64,000 bases of DNA from Nematostella vectensis (lineage: Eukaryota > Cnidaria > Anthozoa > Actiniaria > Edwardsiidae), in contig NC_064036.1 in assembly GCF_932526225.1 (NCBI RefSeq), positions 5,773,519 to 5,837,518 of the forward strand. Direction: 5' to 3'. Shown here one piece after another: positions 1-14,600 of this stretch (positions are counted from its first letter, which is position 1; every line of letters starts with the position of its first letter). Both the position numbers and the translations under genes were made by a program. Under the pieces are notes generated by a model. It was not told where the DNA came from. It worked only from the letters and a program-made list of their open reading frames with translations, and did not search any database.

Positions 1-321
1 TCCATTGACGAAAAATAAAGTGAGTTAGAACCTTGTGACTGTTTCTATAAAGAACTCAGGGACCCAGTACCCTGGAGTACGCCTCGAGGAGTTCATCCTC
101 TTAATCCTCTCTCCTCTAGTTCTAGAGACGGCACGTCCGTGTGATTGAAATCCAACAGAAATAAAATTAGCTTATTTTCCGTAAGATATAAAAAAGTCGG
201 TCAAATTTTCTTCACTCCACAAACGTTTAATTTGGTATCATGGAAAAAAAATTGCCTGATAATGTGTTTGAAGTTTTTATATTTCCCTGTCGTTTTAAGT
301 GCTTGTTTTCTCGTGTTTCAG
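1..321. other. Intron or upstream flank of the first BEN exon in the window
   Basis: No coding signal other than short spurious frames; the 5' part of the BEN gene lies to the left. Confidence 0.4.
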
Positions 322-531
322 ATGACGTCATAGCGCGCTTTCTCGCTGATAAATCAGACAAAGAAAAGGAGCAGGCCTGGGCGGCTTGTCTTCTGGATAT
401 CGCTGACTACTGCGAGAGCCTGCGATCAGCATGCAGCCGAGGCTCTGCCGGGAATACTGCCGCTTGTAATGAGGTGGCGAGATTCACTGAGACTCAAAAC
501 GTGTCAACCGTACCTGACGAACAGGACATGG
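322..531 (+). CDS. Second half of a BEN domain (type B exon), first seen in window
   Basis: Acceptor ...GTGTTTCAG lies just before it and donor G|GTAAGG just after. It encodes DDVIARFLADKSDKEKEQAW and a following ADYCESLRS stretch, matching the C-terminal BEN helices. Its type A partner exon must lie upstream of this window. Acidic and Ser/Thr-rich linker follows. Phase 1 on both sides. Confidence 0.75.
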
Positions 532-3500
532 GTAAGGTTCAACATTGATGTGTGTTATTTCCCCACTATGTCACTCACTGATCGCATTGCTTGGATCAAC
601 ATTGATGTGTGTTGTTTTACATTGTTTGGTTAAACATTGATGTGTGTTGTTTTACATTGTTTGGTTAAATATTGATGTGTGTTGTTTCACATTGTTTGGT
701 TCAACATTGATGTGTGTTATTTCCCCACTATGTCACTCACTGATCGCATTGCTTGGATCAACATTGATGTGTGTTGTTTCACATTGCTTGGTTCAACATT
801 GATGTGTGTTGTTTCACATTGCTTGGTTCAACATTGATGTGTGTTATTTCACATTGTTTGGTTCAACATTGATGTGTGTTGTTTCACATTGCTTGGTTCA
901 ACATTGATTTGTTTTATTTCTGCACTATTTCACTCACTGATCGCATTGCTTGGTTCAACATTGATGTGTGTTTTTTCACATTGTTTGGTTCAACATTGAT
1001 GTGTGTTGTTTCACATTGCTTGGATCAACATTGATGTTTGTCATTTCCCCACTATGTGTGCGCTCTTTGCACGAGAATGAGAGCTCAGAACTGAGATAAT
1101 GTCCCAGCAGTTCGGCAGTGCCATTTTCTCTATCAACGCAGAAATAATCATTACGCAGCTAACGCGTGATGCTTCAAAAAAGCGTTTTGAAATAACTGTA
1201 AATTACGCTGTTTGCATTACTACACGGCCACCCATTATGTCTCAACGTTCAACTGCGATACAAATAGGCTCTAGTTTTCAAACCAAACGAGCGCCTTTCT
1301 AATGACTCACGCATGCCCTTATTTTTAATTATCTTCTTTTTCATACAGACATTAGTAATCTCTACATTTCAAGTTAAATAAAACATTTTCCATTCTATAC
1401 AGAATGAATCATGCTCAGTTTAGGTGATCTTTCGAACACAGACGTGCGTGAGTAGAGTAGAGTATTTCAAGTTGGAGTCAGTTTCAGACATTTCTGGGAT
1501 GTCCGCAGAGTTATTCAAACGCCGCCACCGTTAAAACCTACACTGTTGATTTCCTCTTCGCAGTCAGCATCGGAGGTCACCCTGACGTCACGCTACCACG
1601 TGACCTCTACAAGAAGGCGTTACAATCGTCGTTACCTAATCTGTACACTTTGGCCTTGTGTGACCTGTTGTTTAGCGTGGAGACCCTTGAGAAGTCCACC
1701 CTGACGGGATTTGGCGGCACCGAGCCTCTTGACCCAAACATCATAGCGGCAATAAAAGGTATATGGATTTTTGTGCTGTTCCTGTGTCGTGGTGAATGGT
1801 GTTGTGATCTCTACAGTCGAAAGACTCTTTGCCCACACTTTGTCGGGATACTTTAAATCTTAGTTTTTAAATTCACGATAATTTGATTGATGTATGTGTC
1901 CCCTATGAGCTATAGCGGAACAAGTTTCTAGAAAACGTTTAACATATCCAGGCTACAAAATTTGTCGCATGCGCAGATGAACAACGTACAGTACTAATAT
2001 AGGAATCACTTGTTCTCATTTTCAAATTTGCCCTGTCTCTCCTATCTCCTTAGATGAGGTCGTGGACAGGTTTGGTGTGGGCAAAAGTTCTGACGAAAGC
2101 CGCACAATCTGGGCGCAGTGCCAAAACAGCATTTCGAGTCGGTGCAAAAATCTGCGCAGCAAGATAACCCCCTCCGGTCGCTTAGCGACCCCAAGTAACC
2201 TAGCCAGTCCGACCAGCGTGACTGCTAGTTTCGACAGCAGTAATGATGACGTCATGGACATAGACAGCTCTGATTGGTCGGTGTTGTCTGACGACGGTAA
2301 TACTGAAGCTTCCACCAACCAGCCTGCAGGTAAAAGAACGAGATCTTTTTGACACTTTTTATTTGTGATCTATTATTTCTTCTAGCTGTGTTAAAGACCC
2401 GGGCAAATAGCGCCTATTTTTGGCAAAAGCAACACCGTTGGCCTAATAATTCTGGCCGTGTTTAGTACATTATGTGAGACATCGTCAGCACGTTACTAGG
2501 AAAACTTATCATAACACGACTTGAGAGCCTACACACGTAGCTAACATGTATTAAAGCTATAAGCGACGTTTTTTTTTATTTTCTTGTTTGAAAACCATTG
2601 CGAATATTAAAGCAAAGGATTTAAAATGGGCGCAAATAAAAAGGTGAGGAAGTGGTTTCGTGAAAATTAGAGTGTGCGAAAGTATCAACGTCAAGTAGTG
2701 AATTCATAAGATATTTTGGTTGTTGAATCTAACGGTACAGCATCGTCTAACGCAGTCCAGGTAAGTAAGGGAATACCCAAGCAAGGGGTGACGCCCTCGA
2801 CCCAAGAGCTGATGCAAGTATTCGTGGATCCGAGTAAGATCCCCAGACTGCGAAATGTCTTCCGTATGCAGAGTGACAAACGAAAAGCTACTGTAAGAAT
2901 ATCTCCTATCTTTTTTTACTGAAGATGAGTTGGCGAATTCCAATACGGATGGAACGTTTAACAAACAAAAGCTCGATAGCAAGATGATGAAGACAATGAG
3001 AGGTATGTTGGACTGTGCAATTCACCCTTTCGGCGCTGGAAAGTCACGTGCGTTTTAAGGAGTCAACAAATCGTAAACAACCCGCGAAAGTTCGTAAAAG
3101 GAAAGAAGCGTGTGCTTTCGTAAGAACAAAATGGGGACAACAAAGCATTGTGCTCATGGTACCTGTAGAAATGAATTGCCGTTTCCGCTGTAGTTGTATA
3201 TCATGTATGTACTGACTGAATTTACCAAGACAGCGAGTTTTAGTTTACAAAAAAACATTACTATTTTTAAGTATTTTTTATTTCCCCTCGAGGTCTCAAA
3301 CCTCGTTACCAAGTGACTTAGGTAACAGAAATGAAATAGTATGAAATTAACATTTACTTTACCACGTCGTAGTTATGAGGGTTCACTCACGCTTGCAAAC
3401 CTTCCAACGTTGCACGAGCGAAAAAATATTGCATGCCGGCGGTTCGTTTCCAGAATCAAACCACAGAATCCTCTTTTTTCCTATCATTAAAGGGCGTCGC

Positions 3501-6500
3501 ATTACACATGATTCAGGGTATAACCTCAGGTCTAAATCTACATCGTATCAGAGGCCTACTAATACGAGTCGTTTCAACGAGTTCGTTACTGTTAAATATG
3601 CTGATTACATTTAAATTAATTGTACTTTGTTGTAGTGCTTACTTGTATCTCTGACTCACCTGTAATCCAGTCTATACTTCGAGAGGTTGAATTAAACTTA
3701 TTATTACTTTCATGTTTCTCATAATATAGAATTGAACACGAAGTTGCGTATAAGGATTTGATCTAAGGATTTAATTACACAGATACTTTTCATGTTTATG
3801 GTATGACATTTCTTTCCTGCTACGAAAAATCTAAGCTGCTGATAAATGCCGACAACAAACTTATAATTGTTGAACAATGAAGCAAATTAATAATTACGCA
3901 ATTTTTTTATAGTGCTAAAGTATTGAGTTAAATTTTAAGTTTGTATCTAATAAGCGATTGTCACGAACTGTCTTCAAACAGTAGCCGTCACACGAGAGGT
4001 TTTGTCACGAGTGGTTGTCACCAGTGGTTGTCACGAATGGTTGTCACGAGTGGTTGTCACGAGTGGTTGTCACGAGTGGTTGTCACGAGTGGTTGTCACG
4101 AGTGGTTGTCACGAGTGGTTGTCACGAGTGGTTGTCATGAGTGGTTGTCACGAGTGGTTGTCACGAGTGGTTGTCACCAGTGGTTGTCACCAGTGGTGAA
4201 AAACGTTTTGACCCCTGCTCCGTTTTCCGTTAAAAATCATCGGAGATTGTTACGTAATAGACCGGAAGTAAACTGGTGACAAGCGGCTTTAAACCATGAG
4301 CTATTTTGAGATAATGTTTATTTTAATGTTTGAACATGATCACAGCAGAAAACATGTTTCCGTCTTGTGAGTAAAAAGTTTAATTTTTTTTTGGAGAAGG
4401 TGCAATGCCAATGTTGTGTTCACCGTGCATTTCAAACCGTCTTTGTTGAGTTTGTAGTTTTTAACGGGTCCAAAACGTTGTTAAAAAGCGTTTATATCTA
4501 ATGGTAACATTTAGATCAGGTAAGCAAAATACTGTCTTTTTCTACACAAATATCTCGGGATTTCTTTTTGTCATTTTCTTCTATTATTTTCATATTACAG
4601 TATAAAGAGTTTCCAACGTTAACAATTCCATTCTCCAAACACATATTCTCAACGTTTATCATAACTCTGATTCATTATTTATGTAAAATTGCTCAAGTAT
4701 GATTATTTATCACTACAGTGTCTATTTTTGTATCTTGAATGTTGTGTATTAACAAGAAATAAACTGGAATAGTCTAAGAGAGAAATATCGTAGATTTTAT
4801 CTTATATTCTCTTTGCGCTTGTGTTATTTTTCCACGTTTAAAAATATAAAGTATAAGCATATTCATAAATCACATGCTAACGACAACTAACCTACTCACA
4901 TACTCACGACTAAGAAACGAGACCAAGTAATTAATATTCATCCAACGCTCAGATGGCGTTTGATATTTCCCCACGTTTATGTTTTAATACCTATATGCTT
5001 TATACTCATGGCTTTAAAATTGTCACTTTTCTCGATCTTCTCACGTTTAATAATCTTTTGCTACGCATATGGTAATACAGTACTCTTAACGGCCTATAAA
5101 TAAATTTTAAACACTTTCATTAAAAAGTTTGCAATATCTCGCATCATCTGCATGCTTCGTTGTCGTTATGGCACGTCATCCCTCTGTTTTGATTACCCAG
5201 GTAGCTTTTCGCACCGCTAACAGCGCCATTGTGTTTTGTGTTCAGTGAGTATTGGCGGCGATCCCATAGTCACCTTGTCGTACGACGAGTACCAACAAGC
5301 GTGCAAGAAGACGCAGCCTACACTCTTTGCCACGGCGCTCGCGGACAAAATCTTTGGATCTGAGCTGTTGAAGATCTCGACGCTAACTGGCAAAGACAGG
5401 ACCAACAGGCTGGATCCCAACATTGTCGAGGCTATTAAAAGTAAGGGCAGGAACCAAGTAACTTGGTCAAACCAACCCTGACGTTACCCAGGCTATTAAA
5501 AGTAAGGGCAGGAACCAAGTAACTTGGTCAAACCAAATCTGACGTTATTCAGGCTATCAAAAGAAAGGGCAGTAACTTGGTCAAACCAACCCTGACGTTA
5601 CCCAGGCTATTAAAAGTAAGGGCAGGAACCAAGTAACTTGGTCAAACCAACCCTGACGTTACCCAGGCTATTAAAAGTAAGGGCAGGAACCAAGTAACTT
5701 GGTCAAACCAACCCTGACGTTAACCAGGCTATCAAAAGAAAGGGCAAGAACCAAGTAACTTGGTCAAACCAACCCTGACGTTAACCAGGCTATCAAAAAA
5801 AAGGGCAAGAACCAAGTAACTTGGTCAAACCAACCCTGACGTTACCCAGGCTATTAAAAGTAAGGGCAGGAACCAAGTAACTTGGTCAAACCAACCCTGA
5901 CGTTACCCAGGCTATCAAAAGAAAGGGCAAGAACCAAGTAACTTGGTCAAACCAAATCTGACGTTATTCAGGCTATCAAAAGAAAGGGCAGTAACTTGGT
6001 CAAACCAACCCTGACGTTATTTAGGCTATTAAAAGTAAGGGCAGGAACCAAGTAACTTGGTCAAACCAACCCTGACCTTACCTAGGCTATAAAAAGTTGG
6101 GAGTTATCACAGTACGGTAACTGTGCATATTGATTGCATAAATCATTGTCAACGTTTTTTCTTTCCGCCGTGGAAATTATAACTTCAGATATTTATTTTT
6201 TACTTTAGATATTCATCTTATTTGACAAGTTTTATTCTGGATTATGAAAATCTGGATAATGTGGTTCAATGTAAAAAAAAAAAATTCCAGATAAACGTTG
6301 TAATGTGCTTTCTGGAAACCATAATTCGCGTGTTATCCCTAATGTGCTTTATTCTAATGTGCTTTTAAAGATGATGTCCTTAATCGCTTCGCATCGGATG
6401 CACCGCGAGAAGACCGAGAGCAAATCTGGCTGAATTGCCAACAAAGTCTCGCCAATCGATGCAAAATGCTACGTTTCAAGGAAAAGAACGCTAGATTCCA

Positions 6501-8567
6501 GGCCTCGCTCCGTCGGAAACAGCCGCTCAATGCTCCACTCGTCCGGCAGCCATTGACTAGCAATCCCGCCATCCCTTACGAGCAGGAGAGGAAACAAGCA
6601 ATCGAGGTTATTACTGATGAGGAAACGGACAGCGAGGATCTAGAAGATGGTAATGCTTTAATACGCACTGGCTAGCCACGAAATATGAAATTTTCAAGGC
6701 GGGGACTGGATGTGAAGGATACATATGTTCTCATTGAAAGCAATGTGGGATGTTTGTTTAGCGGATGCCGGATGCCGGATTCCTACGGCAGTATTTTTTT
6801 TCTTTTCTATATTAAAATCTATATTTTATCTTGTGTAATTGGGTATATATTTATTTCTACTCATTCACATGTTTCATGTTTGTAGTGATCTCCCGTGATA
6901 TATTGTTCTTCATTCTCTTGTTCACTGAATGTAGTAATGACCAGCAATATAACATTTGTTATTCACTGTCCTTTCTGTATGTTCTGTGCATGAAATAATG
7001 AGCAGGGGTATATCGTTTGTTATTCACTTGTTCTTGTTCTGTAGTAATGATTGGGGATGACCCAAACGTGACCATGTCATTGGCGGATTACAAGGTGATT
7101 ATCAAAAACCATGACCCCAAGTCCTACGTCATAGCGTTGGCGGAGAAGCTGTTTGGTCGCGCAGTCCTAGCAGAGTACACCGTGACAGGACGTTCAAATA
7201 CACCAAAGCTTGACAAGGAAATCCTGTTTGCCATCAAAGGTACGCACTGAGAGTAATGCAATCACCTAAGATCAACGTATTTTACTGAGAGTAACACAAT
7301 CACCGAAGACTAACGCATTCCACTGAGAGTAACGCAATCACTGATTACTAACATATTGTTGCCACCTATTTCAAATCATGTGATTATTCCTTTGGTTGGC
7401 TACAATTTTACAGTTTTTCACACTCCACCAAGTGCATGAGTGTCTTTGTGAAAACGAACAAAAAAATCCACCCAAGGGAATCATCACATGATTTGAAATG
7501 GGTGGCAGCAAGATGTAAACACAGTTAGCCGATTGGTTCTATTGTACACCGTCCTGATACTTTTATATATCTTCTCCCTCATAAAACTCCACCACGTTGT
7601 CCAGCCGCTTATAATAGCAACATAAACAAAAATAATATATATATATATATTTGTTGTGCAGCTGATGTTATTGAGCGGTTTGCCAGTGATCGTTCGCCTG
7701 CAGAACAGGAGTCGCTCTGGTACGAATGCCTTCTCTGCCTCTCCACAAGATGTCGGACGCTACGTTACCGGACACTAAAAAACAGTGAAGTACGTCCTGG
7801 GCAAGGCCTGTCCGAAACCTCGGACATCACAAGTATTATCATACGCGATGATGTTAGCGAGGAGATACCCAAATTAGGTAAGGAGATACCCAAATTAGGT
7901 AAGGAGATGCCCAGATTTGTTAAGGAGATATCCAAATTAGGTAAGGAGATACCCAATATAGGTCAGTAGACACCCAAATTAGGTAATGGTATGCCCAAAT
8001 TAGGTAAGGAGATACCCAAATTAAGTAAGGAGATACCCAAATTTGGTAAAGAGATATCCAAATTAGGTAAGGAGATACTCAAATTAGGTAAGTAGATATC
8101 CAAATTAGGTAAGGAGATACCCAATATAGGTCGTGACTAATATAGGTCGTGACTAACTCATTATTACGTTACTCAGTTACGATTGGTGACGATCCAGGCG
8201 TGACTAACCCATTAGTGCGTTCTTATTGCCTTTAATTTCACATTTCCCACATTTCCTATAAAGCTGCCTTAAAAGCAGCTAACCTCGATATACATTAGGC
8301 GGTAGAAGGGAGGAAAAATGTGTCAGGTTCATTCAGAACATTCAGCCGGACAATACCCTTTGTCGTCTGATAAATAGCGCAAGAATAAAGAGAGACACCC
8401 ATTACAACCTACAAAGATCGGCAGGTGACATTCCGTCGCAAACCATCTAACACAGACTGTTTTGGAAATTGTGTTTCCTGTAAATATGCATGTGAATTAT
8501 TGTCGCACGGCTTCATGCTGACCGTTACAGTAATTCAGGTCCCCTGCAAGTGGCACGATTAAACATA

Positions 8568-8662
<95 letters not shown>

Positions 8663-11600
8663 GTCATTGTCATTGTCATTGTCATTGTCATTGTCATTGT
8701 CATTGTCATTGTTATTTTATTATTACTCAGTTACGGTTGGTGACGAGCCTGGTGTTACACTCACTACTGCACAGTACCAAGAATTAGGAAAGTTGAGTCA
8801 CTGCAACAAGTTCGTCATTGCTTTAGCTGAGATGCTGTTTGGTGTGGAGACGTTATCGACCGCCAGGGTGACAAACAACCTGGCCCGATCACAGCTCGAC
8901 CCTAAGATCCTTAGAGCAATTAAAAGTAAGCTCCCTTGGTTGACAAGAAACCCCCCCCCCCCAAAAAAAAAAAAAAAAAAAAAAAAAACCGTCTTGCCCC
9001 GGATCAACCTGAGATCATTAAAGCCTTCAGCGGGTCTCTGTTCCTTCACAAGAACTCGCAACAAAACACCCCTGGGCCAATCACATTTCGGTTGTTAGAC
9101 CATTAGGGCAGTAAAAAGTGTGCTCTAATCCTTCATACGAATTGCCTCCTTTGCAGCAATCAGAACTGTTCCTCATAACCATTCAATGTTTATGATTTGC
9201 CAACTCTCAACTCTGCGACCATAAAGTTTTTCTCATGCAGCTAGCATCGTTTTGTCACTGCCGGTGAGTTTGCTCATTTCTACATAATCTGATTACCTTT
9301 ATGGAACCCCAACAGGTGAGATCATCAAACGCTTCGGTATAGGCATGACGCCGTACGACCAGGAGAAACTCTGGAGCGACAGCTTTACTAGCATAGCGCT
9401 CAAGTGTCGAACCTTGCGATGCGCCCGTCAAAAGCCACACCCAGACACAAACCAAGCTCAGCTTGTTCGCACAACACCCTTTAACACACAATCTAGGGCA
9501 GTGACTATCCACGAAGCCACGGGCGCTAGGATAACGACAGCTCAGGAGGCATTAAGTTCAAGGGACTCGGGTGTGACGTCTCCTCGCTTCGCCACAGGGT
9601 TACCAGAGGATAGTTCGAGAGGTTAGTTACCCAATACCGTAGCATGATGTCAGATGTATCATGGTTGTTTAGAGACTGTGTATCCCTCGAGGCATCTAAC
9701 TAGCCATCCTATTATCGTAGGACGTAAAAAAAAGCCATTGTAGAAGACGGTGTTTGTCCAATGTCTTTGCATGGGACATTAACGTATAGCAACACGTTTC
9801 TCTTTTTAACTGTGTTGTATTAGGTTTTGCAAGTAAGGACCACTTGCATTTTTACCACATTGCGTCGTATTTACCTCATTGCATTTATCGATTAGCTGCA
9901 TTTGTCAGCTTTTGGACAAAAAAATATGATGCCTTTTTGTGGTCATTTTGTGACATATGTTGCATTAAGGCGCAAGTCAGTCTAACAAAAACACGAGGAA
10001 TTGAGGGTCACTAATCTATAGCCAGGGTTTCATTCACCATTCTTTGAAAATAACACAAGCTAACTTGACCCCGAATGGGGCCCTCTACTTGTGTAACGAA
10101 GCTGGCATCACTGGGCTATCGGGTAACTCTCGTTCCTTTCCTTTTCTCATCCGTAACCTCTTCTATTATATCAGTTATTATAGGCGGTGACCCAAGCGTG
10201 ACCCTTCCTCGTCATAAGTTCGACTCTTTGCGGACTGCTCACCCCAATAAGTACGCAATAGGACTGGCGGAGAATCTGTTCGGTAGGGAGATCATGGCCC
10301 GGTCAACCGTTACTGGGCAGGGCCGTACATCCAGGCTGGACGAGAAAATACTTTGTGCAATAAAAGGTAACCAAGTAGTACTGGACGTAGTCTTTATTGT
10401 GAGCAACAGTACCGCTCCATAGCCCGCGTGTGATACTCTGGTGCTAAGAAGCCAGGATTTGCCGAGGAATGATGCATATACACCTATTTCACTAAAGGTT
10501 TTCAGTGCAAATGGCAAATGGCAGTTCTACGACCGAAAGTAACCATGCGAATATGGATAATTAAAACAATTATCCAATTCTTGTTGCCAATTGGCTCTGA
10601 CATTGCTGGACTTTATTTAACACCTTTAATTTTACGAATAATTATTATCCATAAGCCATTTACCATTCGCCATTTGCCCTGACAACATTTTGTGAAATAG
10701 GTGTATACACCTATTGGTGTTGCACTCAGAGATTCTGTGTATAGTATCCCGCAGTGCTTTATAAGTATCAAGTACATAAGTAAATAAGCATAAATACAAT
10801 ACAAATCCGGGTTTCACATAACTTTGAGATAAAAGATTTAGCTGTTTATACGCCGCTACCCATGAACCATCGGGGGTTACATGATTGTAGAGTCGCACGC
10901 GCCTATACCGCGAGGTGGTATGGGTAATATTATATGTTGTTTTAGATTTTTCATTATGCCACAGTCTTATATATAGTGAAGACCTTCGCTGGCGAGTTAT
11001 CATGGCCCCGTTTTTGGAGTATCTATCGAAGACACTGCACGGCATTTCTTTCTATGTCCCCGCGTACAATAAAACGGTATCTGCAAAAATAGGGAATTTA
11101 AGCAACTGCGACGGCGACGGCAGAGAGAACGTAAAACCCTTCAAAAAGCTTTCATGCTTTGCGCACAATTCAAACCTAGTTTTGATAAATTTCACTCGTT
11201 TTTGTAGTACCCCAAAATTATAGACAAATCTAGAACCTTATTTCTAACATAGCAAACACGGATAGTATAGTTTTCAGCGCACACGTTCCCGTCCTCGCTA
11301 GACCATGAAACTTGGAGTTTTTACGTTGTAATTTGAAGAAAAACGGCTGAAATGTATCAGACAGAATCCATTTCGAGCACATTTCATGTCTGGCTCTTTG
11401 AATTTCAATTGTTTTCTGCCGTCGCGTTGCCGTTGTCGCTAAAGTCCCTAATGGGGAATTTAAGGAACACGAACGGCGACGACAGAAAGCAATTGAGCCT
11501 TGTGAAGAGTCAGAAGTGAATATACTCTGAAATGGATTCTGTCTGATACATTTCAGCCGTTCTCCTTTAAACTACAACGCGTAAACTCCAAGTTTCACGG

Positions 11601-14600
11601 TCTAGCGAGGACGGGAATGTGTGCGCTGAACTAAGAATTAGATTTCTTCTTGTTCGCTATGTTAGAAATAAGATACTTGGCTTTACTATGTTTTTTTGGG
11701 GAAAACATAAACGAGTGAATTTTATCAAAACTTGCTTAAAATTGAGCGCAAAGTATGGAAGCTTTTGAGGGATCTCCCTGCAGTCGGTCGCCGTCGTCGT
11801 TGATTTTTCGTTCAGGCACTTTGCAAGCAGGTTTTCTTTTAGTGTAACTACTCTTGTTTCCTTGTTTAAGGAAGCGCAGATATATATTAAGAAAATTATC
11901 AGATTGTTTTGCCATCCTGATAGCGTTGAACGAAGTTCGTGTCGGCGGTGAAGGATGGCAGAGCTTGAAACAATAATATTACCCATACCTTCTCGCGGTA
12001 TGGGAGCGTGCGGCAGAGTGCTCTTGACAACGTTTATTGAAATAGCTGTATCATCTACAAAGGGTCTATCTTTCTACTGTCTTTCTTTCTACTTTTATTG
12101 AAGTATGATCTTGCCTTGTTTTGTTAAGTGAGCCTTTTTCAAACCGGCTTTGCTTATAACCCGTCATTTCTTTATGTTCGTCATCATTAGCGGACGTGCT
12201 GACGTATTTCGCGGCGGATAACACGCCAGCCCAGCAAGAACAGCTATGGGCCGCCTGTATACAAAGCATCGCCGCTAAATGCAAGACGTTGCGGTATGCG
12301 AAGAAGCACTCCCAGGGACCCTTTAGCCGTCAACCAGACGAAGACATGACCAACACCCCGACACAGCCAGAGAAGATGGAAGGTGAGATGCACTGGTTGG
12401 TTCGGTAGGGGTGATGGAAAGAAGGAGGAGATAGGGAAAGACCCGTGGAATACAATGTATTTTAGTAAAAACGATGAGTTTTAAATATCCAAAACAAAAC
12501 CAAAACAACACGCAAGTCAGATCTACGGACTTTAGGAAAAAGGGGTGTTGGATGGAGGAAGCGGAGAAATTACCGTAGAAACCAGTGGAATTCTTTCTCA
12601 TTCATGGCATACCTAGTTAAGCAAACCTACCATCGATATCATAGAGTGCTTAGTTCCAAGCATTCCTACTGTTATGAAGGAATTGTTAATCTATGCAAAA
12701 GTCGTTTCCGACACGTCAGTTGGATATTTACTTCCACTTTCTATTCGACATTTCACTTATTTGCTTTACCTGGATCTCTTCATTGTTTGACTAAGCTTGC
12801 GAAGTTACTGTTTAGCAAAACAGGTTTTATATTTGCCAGGCTTAAATAACAGTTTAAAGCCGCATTGTCACCAGTTCACTTCCGGAGGTCCGACAGAAAC
12901 CTCAACCGTTAAAAGACAAAAGAATCTATTAGAATCCGAGATATTTAACATGCCATCCGCTCTAAATTATCAATCACATCCTAGAAGAAACTTGCAATAT
13001 ACACACTGCTTTCAATATTTTGAAATATTTTTCGCGGTTTCCGTTAAAAATCATCGGAGATTGTAACGTAATCGACCGGAAGTAAACTGGTGACAATGCG
13101 GCTTTAACGATTACCTTTATCCTTAATGTTACCGCTGTTACATTACTTAATCTTCCATATTACTATAGTTAAACTCTTCCCTTTATCCTGCTCTTGCTAT
13201 TTCTATCGGAGGAATTTATTCTTAATCATTTATGATTTCATCGTTGATTTTCTTTCCAAAGTCAATATATGAACTTCTATTCTTACGTCATTCTTAAAAC
13301 CAGTTTATTAATGAGATTAGTATAAATTGAGCAGCATAGTAACTAGCTCTAGGATTGTACTGTAACTGTTGCGAGGACACTACACGGCAGTGCTCTAGGT
13401 TGGTTTAGTCAACTTTCCGGGAAAGAGATGTTCCTTCACTGAAATGACGGAAAAACATGACTTAACGCCTCAATGAGCTCATTTCAGATCTAATAAGGCG
13501 GAAAATTTATCTAAGTACTTAGTGAGTAATAGCAAACAAAATATCAAATGCGGCTTTTTTAAAATTGATGCGACTTTTTGTAAAGTGTCATTGAAATATG
13601 AGCTTTTCGTCCCTGAGCTCAAACAAAGCGCGGTGTTCAAGGAAAAAAAATCTTAAAAAGCAAAAATCTGGGTATGTGCATTTCGGCCTCACGTTATTTG
13701 TGTTTCAAAAATCAGTCCGGAATACAAGGAACCGATGGCCATTGTAAGATATTGTGTCGTCTTTTTCTAAGTTCCGAAAGTACTTGCCTTCTTATAGCCA
13801 ACCTCCCGCTAGCCAGTGGTAGCTCTACCATTTGTAAACACTCAAGCGGTGCAATAAAGAACAAAGAAGACGGCCAACCCTTGCTCAGCGTGTACGATCC
13901 CCGGCTACCCCCAATACCATAAAAGAACCACCCAAAAAAACCTCGTAACCCTAACATCGATACCATAGTTTGCTTGGTTCCAAACATTCCTACCATCGAT
14001 ACCATAGTTTGCTTAGTTCCAAACATTCCTACCATCGATACCATAGTTTGCTTAGTTCCAAACATTCCTACCATCGATACCATAGTTTGCTTAGTTCCAA
14101 ACATTCCTACCATCGATACCATAGTTTGCTTAGTTCCAAACATTCCTACCATCGATACCATAGTTTGCTTAGTTCCAAACATTCCTACCATCGATACCAT
14201 AGTTTGCTTAGTTCCAAACATTCCTACCATCGATACCATAGTTTGCTTAGTTCCAAACATTCCTACCATAGATTGCGTAACCGTGCTAACTCTTGATATT
14301 GTTGTCAGTTCTGGTAGGCGGCTACCAGGATGTGACGTTACCGCTGGACGAGTTCAGACAGATCACGGTGGAGATTGAGCCAAGTAACTACGCCGTAGCG
14401 CTTGCCGTTCGGTTGTTCCCAGACGAAGTCCTGGAACGAGCTGCAGCGGGCGAGGGTACTAGATCTCTCGACGACACTATCCTCAAGGCTATCAAAGGTG
14501 AGTCAAATAAAGAACGAGCTGCAGCGGGCAAAGGGTACTAGATCTCCCGACGACACTATCCTCAAGGCTATCAAAGGTGAGTCAACAAGAGAACAAGCTG

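Noticed and set aside
8497..9098. Open frames with poly-Leu/poly-Ile runs
   Set aside because: They are translations of the ATT and CATTGT microsatellites; only the BEN exon at 8731-8925 inside is real.
13712..14378. Long open frames on both strands with 13-residue repeats over 13955-14272
   Set aside because: They result from a 39-bp minisatellite whose period is a multiple of three; no conserved domain or splice context.
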